Source: Euryarchaeota archaeon UBA33 (GTDB lineage Archaea > Thermoplasmatota > E2 > DHVEG-1). Taken from it: a stretch of DNA of 12,832 bases. The notes under the pieces are model-generated. The model did no database searches. It was not told where the DNA came from and saw only the letters and a program-made list of their open reading frames with translations. The stretch's first letter is position 1; every line of letters starts with the position of its first letter. The stretch spans positions 22,791 through 35,622 of the forward strand of contig DAYE01000037.1 of the NCBI GenBank assembly GCA_002506745.1. Direction: 5' to 3'. The translations under genes and the position numbers were made by a program. Of this stretch, positions 1 to 6,375 are shown one piece after another.

Positions 1-813
1 AGCTTGTTTCTTTTTGATTTCTTTTTGTTTTTGTTCTTGCAGTTGTTTTTGTTGGGTCTGTAATGTCTTAATTTTTAGTTTCTTTTCCTTTTCTTTTGCG
101 AGTCGTTTTGCTTCTCTTTCTTTTATTTTTGCTTCCTGTTTTGTTTTTTTCTCTTTAATCTTTTTTTGTATACGTTGCTCTTTTTCTTTTTTCAAGACCT
201 CCACTTGTTCGAGTCTTAGTTTCGCTTCCCGCTCTTTTAAAAGACGTTGTCCCTCCTGTTCTTTTTCCTTTGATTCGACCGCAGCTTTTTTCTGTTCAAA
301 ATCCTTCCTTTTCTGATTTTGCTGTTGTTTATGTTGGAACTCTATCCATTCTAATTTCAGTTTCCGGTCGTGCTCTTTTGCGAGTCGTTTCGCTTCCTGT
401 TTTTTTTCCGTTATCTCGAGTCTTGCTTTTTTCTCATCAATCTTTTTTTGTTTACGGTCCTCTTTTTCCTTTTTTTGTCTCTGTATGAGTTCTAATCGTG
501 ATTTGTTTTCTTGTTCTTTTTGAAGACGTTGATCTCCCAGTTCTTTTTCTTTAGCTTCCTGTTTTGCTTTTTTCTCATCAATCTTTTTTTGTTTTCGGTC
601 CTCTTTTTCCTTTTTTTGTCGCTCAATAATCTCCGATCGTGATTTTTTTTCTTGTTCTTTTTGAAGACGTTGTTCTTGTCGTTCTTTTTCTTCTGCTTGA
701 GCAAACGCTTGTTTCAGCTCTACATCTTTTTTTCTTTGTTCTTCCTGTTGTTTTTGTTGGGTCTCTACGGTCTCTATTTTTAGTTTCTTTTCCTTTTCTT
801 TTGAAAGATGTTT
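1..813 (-). repeat. Six in-register 141-bp (47-codon) coding repeats
   Basis: Units lie at 673-813, 532-672, 391-531, 250-390, 109-249 and 1-108 (cut by the edge), with no insertion or deletion between them. Each begins (K/Q)-(R/H)-L-x-K-E. The matching DNA landmark, an aagacgttg or gagtcgttt variant, recurs at 100, 241, 382, 523, 664 and 805. A degenerate half unit precedes them at about 814-894. Units 2 and 3 agree at 35 of 47 residues by hand alignment. Two subtypes can be told apart: units 1, 4 and 6 carry a QQKQQ- or HKQQQ-like segment, while units 2, 3 and 5 carry KKEKE(D/Q)R. The repeat is part of the reading frame and is not a CRISPR or an intergenic satellite. Confidence 0.85.
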
Positions 814-1626
814 TGCTTCCTTTTCTTTTTCTTTTCCATCTTTTTTTGCTATTTTCTCTTCGATCTTTTTTTGTTTGCGATCCTCAGGTACTTTTTTTTG
901 CATCTCAAATCGCATCGGCTCCTTTTTCTCTGTTGCCATCGCTTGAAATTCAACAGGCTCAAAAGAAGGTATTTCGTTTTTTTGTGCGTGTAGAAACGAT
1001 AAAAAACCTTTTTTTCCCTCCTTCATCGGTTCAGCTTTTTGAGCTACCTCTTTTGTCAGCGTCCCTTGTCTCCTCACTGAAGGTTCTATGATGATAGGTT
1101 CCTTTGATACTGGCTGAAACTCAGGAAGAGCCTCCTCTTTTTCTTTCTGATCGGAAATCACTGGTACGAATTCTTTTGGAACCTGTGTTTTCTTCAATAA
1201 TGTTTTTGGTCTTACTTCTCTTGATACCTTCTTCGGAACAGATGCCTTTTCAATTTCAAAGAGTGGTTCTCTGGCGAAGGGGTCTTCCTTGACCGGTAAA
1301 AAATCCACCATCGGGTGCTCTTTTTCTTTTTTTATAGACTTTGGTCCAAGGTCTATTTGAATTACTTTTTCGTTTTTCTTCTGAGGTTCCTCTTGTTTAT
1401 GGACAACAACTTGGGGTTGTAATCCCCCAGATGTCGTAAGCATGTCATGAGAGGAACCAGTTTGTTTTAAATCTTTTAAGGAATCATCGGATAATCGTTT
1501 TCGTAAAGAATCTAGTTTTTCAGCATCATATGAAGAAACTGTTCTGTGTTTTGGTAACGAGGCGCTATCGATTAACTCGTGTAACTTCTCAATATCTTTA
1601 ACACGTGTTTTTCTCTCTCGCACCAT
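1..1626 (-). CDS. Lys/Glu/Gln-rich helical repeat protein, 3' end outside the window
   Basis: I do not recognise a named family. One frame stays open from ATG at 1626 to the window edge, 542 codons without a stop; an in-frame TAA lies 14 codons upstream of the ATG with no other ATG, GTG or TTG between, so the start is well fixed. Residues 1-244 are polar, with many Pro, Lys and Glu, no signal peptide and no membrane segment, and are probably largely disordered. From about residue 245 the chain becomes almost pure Lys, Glu, Gln, Arg and Ala and follows a 47-residue repeat: five full units at 272-506 plus a partial unit on each side. It should form a long coiled coil or a single charged alpha-helix, probably in the cytoplasm. 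The C-terminus is unseen, so a membrane anchor or catalytic domain there cannot be excluded. It has its own likely promoter, separate from queC upstream. The frame is certain; function is unknown. Confidence 0.85.
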   Translation of the reverse strand, partial: MVRERKTRVKDIEKLHELIDSASLPKHRTVSSYDAEKLDSLRKRLSDDSLKDLKQTGSSHDMLTTSGGLQPQVVVHKQEEPQKKNEKVIQIDLGPKSIKKEKEHPMVDFLPVKEDPFAREPLFEIEKASVPKKVSREVRPKTLLKKTQVPKEFVPVISDQKEKEEALPEFQPVSKEPIIIEPSVRRQGTLTKEVAQKAEPMKEGKKGFLSFLHAQKNEIPSFEPVEFQAMATEKKEPMRFEMQKKVPEDRKQKKIEEKIAKKDGKEKEKEAKHLSKEKEKKLKIETVETQQKQQEEQRKKDVELKQAFAQAEEKERQEQRLQKEQEKKSRSEIIERQKKEKEDRKQKKIDEKKAKQEAKEKELGDQRLQKEQENKSRLELIQRQKKEKEDRKQKKIDEKKARLEITEKKQEAKRLAKEHDRKLKLEWIEFQHKQQQNQKRKDFEQKKAAVESKEKEQEGQRLLKEREAKLRLEQVEVLKKEKEQRIQKKIKEKKTKQEAKIKEREAKRLAKEKEKKLKIKTLQTQQKQLQEQKQKEIKKKQA

Positions 1627-1650
1627 CAGGCTTGAAAAGTGTTGTCCCGT

Positions 1651-1660
1651 ATTAATAAAT
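1651..1660 (-). promoter_or_regulatory. Likely TATA box of the repeat-protein gene
   Basis: The minus strand reads AAGGAAA-ATTTATTAAT, a purine-rich BRE-like element followed by an AT-rich TATA-like box. It is centred about 29 bases upstream of the ATG at 1626. That distance would place transcription initiation at or very near the start codon, so the mRNA may be leaderless; no Shine-Dalgarno-like motif precedes the ATG. A short T run on the minus strand just upstream (about 1668-1672) might help end queC transcription, but this is weak. Based on motif and spacing only. Confidence 0.4.
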
Positions 1661-1711
1661 TTTCCTTAAAAATACTTTAGTTATGTAACAAGGAGCGATA
1701 TCCACTGGGTT

Positions 1712-2398
1712 TCATCTGATGGCATAGCGAAGAGGGTCTTTCATGTTTGCTTCGTGGAACCCTTTCAAACGTAACAGACAGGAGTCACATCGCCCGCATG
1801 CTTCCTTTTCTCCCCTGTAACATGACCATGTTTTCGAAAAAGGGACGTTCAACCGTATTCCTTTCTTCACTATTTCAGCTTTTGTCAGATGTAGAAGCGG
1901 AGCCTTGATACGAATGGTTTTTCCTTCAATTCCCCGTCGTGTCGCGATACGTGCGAGTCGCTGAAACATTTCTATGTATCTTGGTCTGCAATCAGGGTAT
2001 GCTGAGTAATCGACGGCATTGACTCCGATAAAGATCGCATCAGCATCGATGGTTTCCGCATATGCTAAGGCATAGGATAGGAAAATCGTATTCCGTGCGG
2101 GAACATAGGTTGATGGGATGCGTTTCCCGATGTCCTTTTCCTTATGATTTGTGATCTCATCAGGGGATGAGGACAGAAGGGAAGATCCACCAAATTTCCG
2201 AAGATCAATGGAGAGAACGATGTGGTTTTTTGCACCCACCGCTTTGCTTATTTTTTTTGCGCATGATAGTTCTTTTGCATGTCGTTGACCATAGCGAAAC
2301 GATAGTGCATAGATATCGTACCCTTGTTTTTTTGTGATAAAAGCAGTTACTGCAGAATCAAGACCGCCTGAGATCAGACACACAGCTTTTTTTGTCAT
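1712..2398 (-). CDS. queC: 7-cyano-7-deazaguanine (preQ0) synthase QueC
   Basis: QueC converts 7-carboxy-7-deazaguanine to preQ0 using ATP and ammonia. In archaea preQ0 is normally inserted into tRNA at position 15 and finished as archaeosine. The 228-residue protein has the N-terminal PP-loop ATPase signature SGGLDS at 10-15, followed by the family's FRYGQRH segment at 34-40. The STYVPARNT motif lies at 96-104. The C-terminal zinc site is Cys193, Cys201, Cys204 and Cys207 (a CX7CX2CX2C pattern). Length is normal for the family. It is the last gene of the nadA-iscS-queC operon: its ATG lies three bases after the iscS stop and lacks a strong ribosome site, so translation is probably coupled. 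The zinc motif and the PP-loop together separate it from the related tRNA-thiolation ATPases. No other deazaguanine genes are visible. Confidence 0.95.
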   Translation of the reverse strand: MTKKAVCLISGGLDSAVTAFITKKQGYDIYALSFRYGQRHAKELSCAKKISKAVGAKNHIVLSIDLRKFGGSSLLSSSPDEITNHKEKDIGKRIPSTYVPARNTIFLSYALAYAETIDADAIFIGVNAVDYSAYPDCRPRYIEMFQRLARIATRRGIEGKTIRIKAPLLHLTKAEIVKKGIRLNVPFSKTWSCYRGEKEACGRCDSCLLRLKGFHEANMKDPLRYAIR

Positions 2399-2401
2399 AA
2401 C

Positions 2402-3571
2402 TTATCTATTCCACAGTGGTGACATAGTACGGAGTCTCTCGACGATCTGAGGAAGAACCTTTGAGACAAACGTTATTTCTTCTTTTGTGTTCTCTCGACC
2501 AAGCGAGATCCGCAGTGATCCGTGAGCTTGCACCGGGTCTAAACCTATCGCAAGCAGCACATGAGATGCCTGAAGTTTCTGAGACGAGCACGCAGAACCG
2601 GTCGATGTCGCGATCCCCTCCTCGTCTAACCCGAGAAGGAGAGATTCTCCTTCGATTCCTGTGAAGCGGAAATGCGCGTTGTTCACCAATCGTTTCTCAG
2701 GATGGCCATTGAGGTAGCTTTCTTCGATCTGCGAAATATTCTTTATGAGACTGTCACGCAATGTTTTCATTCGGCTATTGTCGGTTGTCATTCTCTTTTT
2801 TGCTAGCTCACAGGCTTTTCCGAGACCAACGATACCTGGGGTGTTAAGGGTACTGCTCCTCATCCCTTTTTCATGTCCCCCTCCATGGATGATCGGTTGA
2901 ATCTGGACCCCATTGCGAATGTAGAGCGCTCCAATTCCTTTCGGTCCATAAATCTTATGAGAAGATAACGCTAGCATATCGATATGATGCTTTTTGACAT
3001 CAATCGGGACCTTCGTCACCGCTTGGACCGCATCAGTATGAAATGTAATCTCGAGCTCCTGGGCTATCTTACCGATCTCCTCGATTGGCTCGATGGTGCC
3101 AATCTCATTATTCGCAAACATGAATGAAAGAAGGAAGGTGTTTTTTGAAATCGAAGTCTGAAGTGTCTCCAAATCGATCAGACCCTGGTTGTCCACGGGG
3201 AGATATTTGACCTGGAATCCTTGTGTTTCTAGATACCGACAGACCTCAAGCACACCAGGATGTTCAATCGTCGATGTGATGATATGAGGTCCCTTCGTTG
3301 TTCGTTTCTCTTTGTTCAAATAGGCAATCCCTTTTATTGCAAGGTTGTCTGACTCGGTTCCCCCCGCGGTAAAGATGATTTCATCGTCACGAGCGCCAAT
3401 GATATCACCGACATGGGCTCTTGCAGTGTCAATTGCTTCTCGCGCTTCACGTCCGAACGCATGAATCGATGATGGATTCCCAAAAAATTTTGAGAAATAG
3501 GGAAGCATTGCTTGGATTACTTCTTCATCAACTTTCGTTGTTGATGCATGATCAAGGAAAATGCGTTTCAT
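2402..3571 (-). CDS. iscS: Cysteine desulfurase, IscS/NifS family
   Basis: A class V aminotransferase-fold PLP enzyme that takes sulfur from cysteine as an enzyme-bound persulfide, for Fe-S clusters or tRNA thiolation. The 389-residue protein shows DHASTTK near the N-terminus (7-13), the cofactor-stacking His104, PLP-contacting Asp180 and Gln183, the Schiff-base lysine in SSHKIYGPKG (Lys206), and the persulfide cysteine in STGSACSS (Cys328). As I recall the E. coli enzyme, these are the same positions as in IscS, so the alignment is almost free of gaps to that point. It lies between nadA and queC. A ribosome site, AGGTGA at 3578-3583, overlaps the nadA stop codon and sits six bases before the ATG. 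An obvious local client is NadA, a [4Fe-4S] enzyme. No IscU or SufBC scaffold is present, so other clients are possible. Family certain; the IscS versus NifS name is a matter of convention. Confidence 0.93.
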   Translation of the reverse strand: MKRIFLDHASTTKVDEEVIQAMLPYFSKFFGNPSSIHAFGREAREAIDTARAHVGDIIGARDDEIIFTAGGTESDNLAIKGIAYLNKEKRTTKGPHIITSTIEHPGVLEVCRYLETQGFQVKYLPVDNQGLIDLETLQTSISKNTFLLSFMFANNEIGTIEPIEEIGKIAQELEITFHTDAVQAVTKVPIDVKKHHIDMLALSSHKIYGPKGIGALYIRNGVQIQPIIHGGGHEKGMRSSTLNTPGIVGLGKACELAKKRMTTDNSRMKTLRDSLIKNISQIEESYLNGHPEKRLVNNAHFRFTGIEGESLLLGLDEEGIATSTGSACSSQKLQASHVLLAIGLDPVQAHGSLRISLGRENTKEEITFVSKVLPQIVERLRTMSPLWNR

Positions 3572-3577
3572 TTTCGT

Positions 3578-3583
3578 TCACCT
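3578..3583 (-). promoter_or_regulatory. Ribosome binding site of iscS, overlapping the nadA stop
   Basis: The minus strand reads AGGTGA followed by six bases and then the iscS ATG. The first base of this site is the last base of the nadA TAA, so a ribosome terminating on nadA is placed directly at the iscS start. This supports co-transcription and translational coupling. Confidence 0.65.
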
Positions 3584-4488
3584 TACCTCAATTCCATCAT
3601 ACGTTGTAACGGGACACGTGCTTTGTGCATGATCTCATCTGAGAGATGGATTTTTGGTTCTAAAGTCTCCATACTCTTTAATACTTTTTCCAGGGTGGTT
3701 TTTTTCATATTAGGGCACACTGCTGAGAGGATCGGATAGAATTTTTTCCCTGGGTTTTCCTTTTCCAGTCGGTAACATAACCCTTTTTCTGTTCCGATGA
3801 TGAATTCCTTTTTTGGCGATGTCTTCACATGGTCGACCATCCCATTGGTGGAAAAAGCGTAATCCGCCAACTTGATGATTTCCGGTTGGCATTCAGGATG
3901 AGCCAGAAATTCTGCATCAGGATGTTTCTTCTTCAGATCTAAGATGTCATCTTTTTTCATATCATGATGTATGCGACAGACCCCTGGCCAGAGGATCATT
4001 TCTTTCTCTGGGACCTGTTGTTGGATATACAGCCCGAGGTTACGATCTGGGACAAAAATGATTTTTTTTGCAGATATGCTTTTTACAATCTTCACACCGT
4101 TTGCTGAGGTGCAACAGATGTCTGCCAGTGCTTTTACATCTGCTGTCGTGTTAATGTAGGCGACGACTTCTGCGTCAGTGTGCTCTTTCTTCAGCCAACC
4201 GAGACTCTCTGCATCGACCATATTTGCCATGGGGCAGTTCGCTGTTTTATCAGGGAGGATAACGGTCTTTTCAGGATTTAAGATCTTGGCAGCCTCTGCC
4301 ATGAAATCAACGCCACAGAAAACGATTACTTTCGCGTCTGTTTTCGTTGCCTTTAACGATAAATCTAGCGAGTCTCCCACAAAATCCGCGATATCTTGGA
4401 TTTCAGGATTTTGATAGTTATGAGCAAGGATGACTGCATTGTGTGTTTTTTTCCATTTATTAATCTGTTGTTGTAATGTTTTCTCCAT
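3583..4488 (-). CDS. nadA: Quinolinate synthase NadA
   Basis: NadA condenses iminoaspartate with dihydroxyacetone phosphate to give quinolinate, the ring precursor of NAD; it acts in the cytoplasm. The 301-residue length fits the short archaeal/Thermotoga type. The three expected [4Fe-4S] ligands are present: Cys85 in TANCPMANM, Cys171 in PGVCRIH and Cys258 in SAVCPNM, one per pseudo-symmetric domain. Other family signatures are the N-terminal AHNYQ (22-26), GDSLDLS (38-44) and HPEC (197-200). It is the first gene of the operon with iscS and queC; the cysteine desulfurase directly downstream could serve its cluster. No NadB, aspartate dehydrogenase or NadC is in the window. The ATG is preceded by no clear Shine-Dalgarno motif. 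This start gives the normal N-terminus for the family. Confidence 0.96.
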   Translation of the reverse strand: MEKTLQQQINKWKKTHNAVILAHNYQNPEIQDIADFVGDSLDLSLKATKTDAKVIVFCGVDFMAEAAKILNPEKTVILPDKTANCPMANMVDAESLGWLKKEHTDAEVVAYINTTADVKALADICCTSANGVKIVKSISAKKIIFVPDRNLGLYIQQQVPEKEMILWPGVCRIHHDMKKDDILDLKKKHPDAEFLAHPECQPEIIKLADYAFSTNGMVDHVKTSPKKEFIIGTEKGLCYRLEKENPGKKFYPILSAVCPNMKKTTLEKVLKSMETLEPKIHLSDEIMHKARVPLQRMMELR

Positions 4489-4532
4489 AGGAGCGTCACT
4501 TGCGATTTTTTGTCCAGAATACCACTATGGGA

Positions 4533-4540
4533 CATAAAGC
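4533..4540 (-). promoter_or_regulatory. Possible TATA box of the nadA operon
   Basis: The minus strand reads GGGAA-GCTTTATG, a purine-rich BRE-like stretch followed by an AT-rich box about 48 bases before the nadA ATG. With usual archaeal spacing this predicts transcription starting near 4510 and a leader of roughly 20 bases. The box is imperfect. A short inverted pair, TGTCC at 4511-4515 and GGACA at 4530-4534, lies between the box and the predicted start, but its arms are only five bases. Confidence 0.3.
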
Positions 4541-4577
4541 TTCCCTTCGCCGTTATTTTTATTCAACCAATGAAAAT

Positions 4578-4585
4578 CTATTTAT
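4578..4585 (+). promoter_or_regulatory. Likely TATA box of the 4626 gene and the deaminase
   Basis: The plus strand reads GAAAAT-CTATTTAT: an A-rich BRE-like element followed by a good archaeal TATA-like box, in the 137-base gap between the divergently transcribed nadA and 4626 genes. Usual spacing predicts transcription starting near 4607, leaving a short leader that contains the AGGAG at 4610-4614. Confidence 0.4.
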
Positions 4586-4609
4586 CCTCGATATTGTTTT
4601 ACAGGTTGT

Positions 4610-4614
4610 AGGAG
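4610..4614 (+). promoter_or_regulatory. Shine-Dalgarno-like AGGAG before the 4626 gene
   Basis: AGGAG lies 11 bases before the ATG at 4626, slightly long spacing. An earlier ATG at 4615 is followed almost at once by TAG, so it cannot be a gene start and the motif most likely serves 4626. Confidence 0.4.
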
Positions 4615-4625
4615 ATGGATAGCAG

Positions 4626-5078
4626 ATGGATGTCGTAGCGTTTATTATAGGTTTAATCATCGGTGTCATCACCATAGGCGTCGCTATCGAGATAGGGATG
4701 AGACGCGTTAATAAAACTCAGCCTGCAACAAGACCGACCCATAAGTGGAGTATCGAGGAGATAGCAAACCCTCGTATTATAGCGGAGAATATGGGGGATA
4801 TTGATCTTCCGAAAAACGCAAAGATTGTGGTCAATGAATATGAAAATGGGATGATCTTGAAAGGAATCGAAGTAAAACAACATTCTGGTATCAGAGGGAA
4901 CTTCATCCTGGGTGATGATCGAGCGTTGATTCTTTCAGGTCCTATCAAACAGGATGAACTAGGGATTTGGACTGTTGAGAAGGAGATGCTTGAAAAACTG
5001 AATAAATATTTTAATGATAGCTGGGAGAAAGCAACACCATTGATAGACGACGAGCAAGACAATGAGCATTCTCATTAA
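4626..5078 (+). CDS. Small membrane-anchored protein with a conserved-looking soluble domain
   Basis: I do not recognise a named family. The 150-residue protein starts with one hydrophobic helix (about residues 4-24, rich in Ile, Val and Gly), followed by Arg-Arg, which suggests a single N-terminal anchor with the remainder in the cytoplasm by the positive-inside rule. A polar linker leads to a domain at about 60-138: beta-rich segments around IVVNEYENGMILKGIEV and GNFILGDDRALILSG, then GIWTVEKEMLEKLNKYF and a tryptophan helix. The 'displayed state, GDDRA-hydrophobic, GIW, terminal helix' order resembles the C-terminal part of phospholipase-D-like ligand-binding domains in some archaeal TrmB-type regulators, but there is no HKD catalytic motif and no DNA-binding domain. 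That resemblance is inference from memory. The C-terminal tail is acidic and His-containing. The gene overlaps the deaminase by 17 bases, so the two are co-translated and may be linked in function. Confidence 0.8.
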   Translation: MDVVAFIIGLIIGVITIGVAIEIGMRRVNKTQPATRPTHKWSIEEIANPRIIAENMGDIDLPKNAKIVVNEYENGMILKGIEVKQHSGIRGNFILGDDRALILSGPIKQDELGIWTVEKEMLEKLNKYFNDSWEKATPLIDDEQDNEHSH

Positions 5079-6351
5079 AAATTCTACGATTCTAACCCAG
5101 AATGATTCTCGGCGGCAGATCCATGGCGATTTATACATTGATGATCATGTGATCGTGGAGTGTTCGGAGAAACCACTCGCTCTGGAAGCTGAGTATAAGA
5201 TTGATGGAACAAACAGGCTCGTGTTACCTGGTTTGATCAATACCCATACGCATATTCCCATGACATTGTTTCGCGGCTACGGGGATGATATGCTCCTGGG
5301 AGATTGGCTTGCTCAACGGATATGGCATGTTGAGGCAAAACTTGACAAAAAAGCTGTTGAGATTGGCACCGAGTTAGGTCTCCTAGAGATGATTTCGTCA
5401 GGCACGACATCATACCTTGATATGTATTTTTTTGAGGAAGCGATCGCCAAAGTCACTGAACGAGTTGGGATGCGTGGGTTCCTTGGCTTTGCGCTCATCG
5501 ATTTTGATACCCCTGAGTACAAAGCAGAAGAACTCATTCAGCAATGTGAACAGTTTGTACGACGCTGGAAGAACAATGCCTTGATTTCCCCTCTGATAGC
5601 ACCGCATAGCACCTATTCCTGTAAACCAGAGACCCTCCAGAACGCCCTTGAGGTTGCCACCAAATACCATGTTCCCTTACATACCCATTGCTCGGAAACC
5701 CGAGATGAAGTGTACGACGTAGAAAAAAAATACGGCGTACGACCTGTAGAGCAATTAAAAAAACACGGTTTGTTGCAGAAAAATACGATTCTTGCGCATT
5801 GTGGATGGATCACAAAAAATGAGATTTTAGATATGAAAAACGCTGGCGTGTCAGTATCTCATTGCCCTGTAAGTAACATGAAAATCGCCACCGGTGGTTT
5901 TACGCCTGTCCCTGAGCTTCTCGATGCACATGTCCCTGTTGGTCTTGGGACCGATGGCGCCGCAAGTAACAACACCCTTGATATGTTTGAGACGATGAAG
6001 TTCTGCGCTCTTGTCCATAAGAACCACCGCTGGGACCCAACCGTTCTTCCTGCCCAAACGGTTGTTGATCTTGCAACCCTTGGTGGCGCCGCCTGCCTTG
6101 ACATGAAAAATACTCTTGGTTCTCTTGAGGAAGGAAAGGCAGCTGACCTCATCATGATCGATCTAAAAAAACCGCATCTCACCCCGCTTCATGATCCCGT
6201 CTCCCACCTTGTCTATGCTGTACGAGGAACCGATGTATGTACCACCATCGTAAACGGTACACCACTCATGCTGGAAAAAGAATACCTGACCATCGATGTG
6301 GAAAAAACATTAGAACAATCGAAAAAAATCGCTTCGGAGTTAACTAGTTAA
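5062..6351 (+). CDS. mtaD: Adenosine-derivative deaminase, MtaD/DadD-type amidohydrolase
   Basis: A 429-residue metal-dependent amidohydrolase of the methylthioadenosine/S-adenosylhomocysteine deaminase group, which turns SAH, MTA or 5'-deoxyadenosine into the inosine analogue. Visible metal and catalytic residues are His62 and His64 (NTHTH), His207/His209 and Glu212 (LHTHCSE), His246 (LAHCGW) and Asp298 (GTDGAASNN). His182 in PHSTYS also fits the family. A C-terminal beta segment (AADLIMIDL) completes the usual composite domain. Length is normal. The ATG at 5062 lies inside the end of the preceding gene and gives the family's usual start, a short hydrophobic strand; there is no strong ribosome site, so coupling to the upstream gene is likely. 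In archaea this family recycles SAM by-products; Dph2 in the same window generates MTA. Family is clear, but preferred substrate cannot be read from sequence; guanine or other amidohydrolase activity is less likely. Confidence 0.88.
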   Translation: MSILIKNSTILTQNDSRRQIHGDLYIDDHVIVECSEKPLALEAEYKIDGTNRLVLPGLINTHTHIPMTLFRGYGDDMLLGDWLAQRIWHVEAKLDKKAVEIGTELGLLEMISSGTTSYLDMYFFEEAIAKVTERVGMRGFLGFALIDFDTPEYKAEELIQQCEQFVRRWKNNALISPLIAPHSTYSCKPETLQNALEVATKYHVPLHTHCSETRDEVYDVEKKYGVRPVEQLKKHGLLQKNTILAHCGWITKNEILDMKNAGVSVSHCPVSNMKIATGGFTPVPELLDAHVPVGLGTDGAASNNTLDMFETMKFCALVHKNHRWDPTVLPAQTVVDLATLGGAACLDMKNTLGSLEEGKAADLIMIDLKKPHLTPLHDPVSHLVYAVRGTDVCTTIVNGTPLMLEKEYLTIDVEKTLEQSKKIASELTS

Positions 6352-6375
6352 ATCCAGCTTTATTTCTGGTGCACC

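Noticed and set aside
492..704. A second Lys/Asn-rich minus-strand frame
   Set aside because: It is in a different frame from the 542-codon gene and arises because A-rich codons give Lys and Asn in any frame; it ends after 70 codons.
1..813. Regular short repeats resembling a CRISPR or satellite array
   Set aside because: The period is 141 bases, all of it coding, with sequence conserved across the unit and no unique spacers.
14..1292. Several plus-strand open frames rich in Phe, Leu and Ser that look like membrane proteins
   Set aside because: They are the antisense of AAA/GAA/CAA codons in the minus-strand repeat protein. None has a long continuous frame, whereas the minus-strand frame is open for 542 codons with a clear repeat structure.
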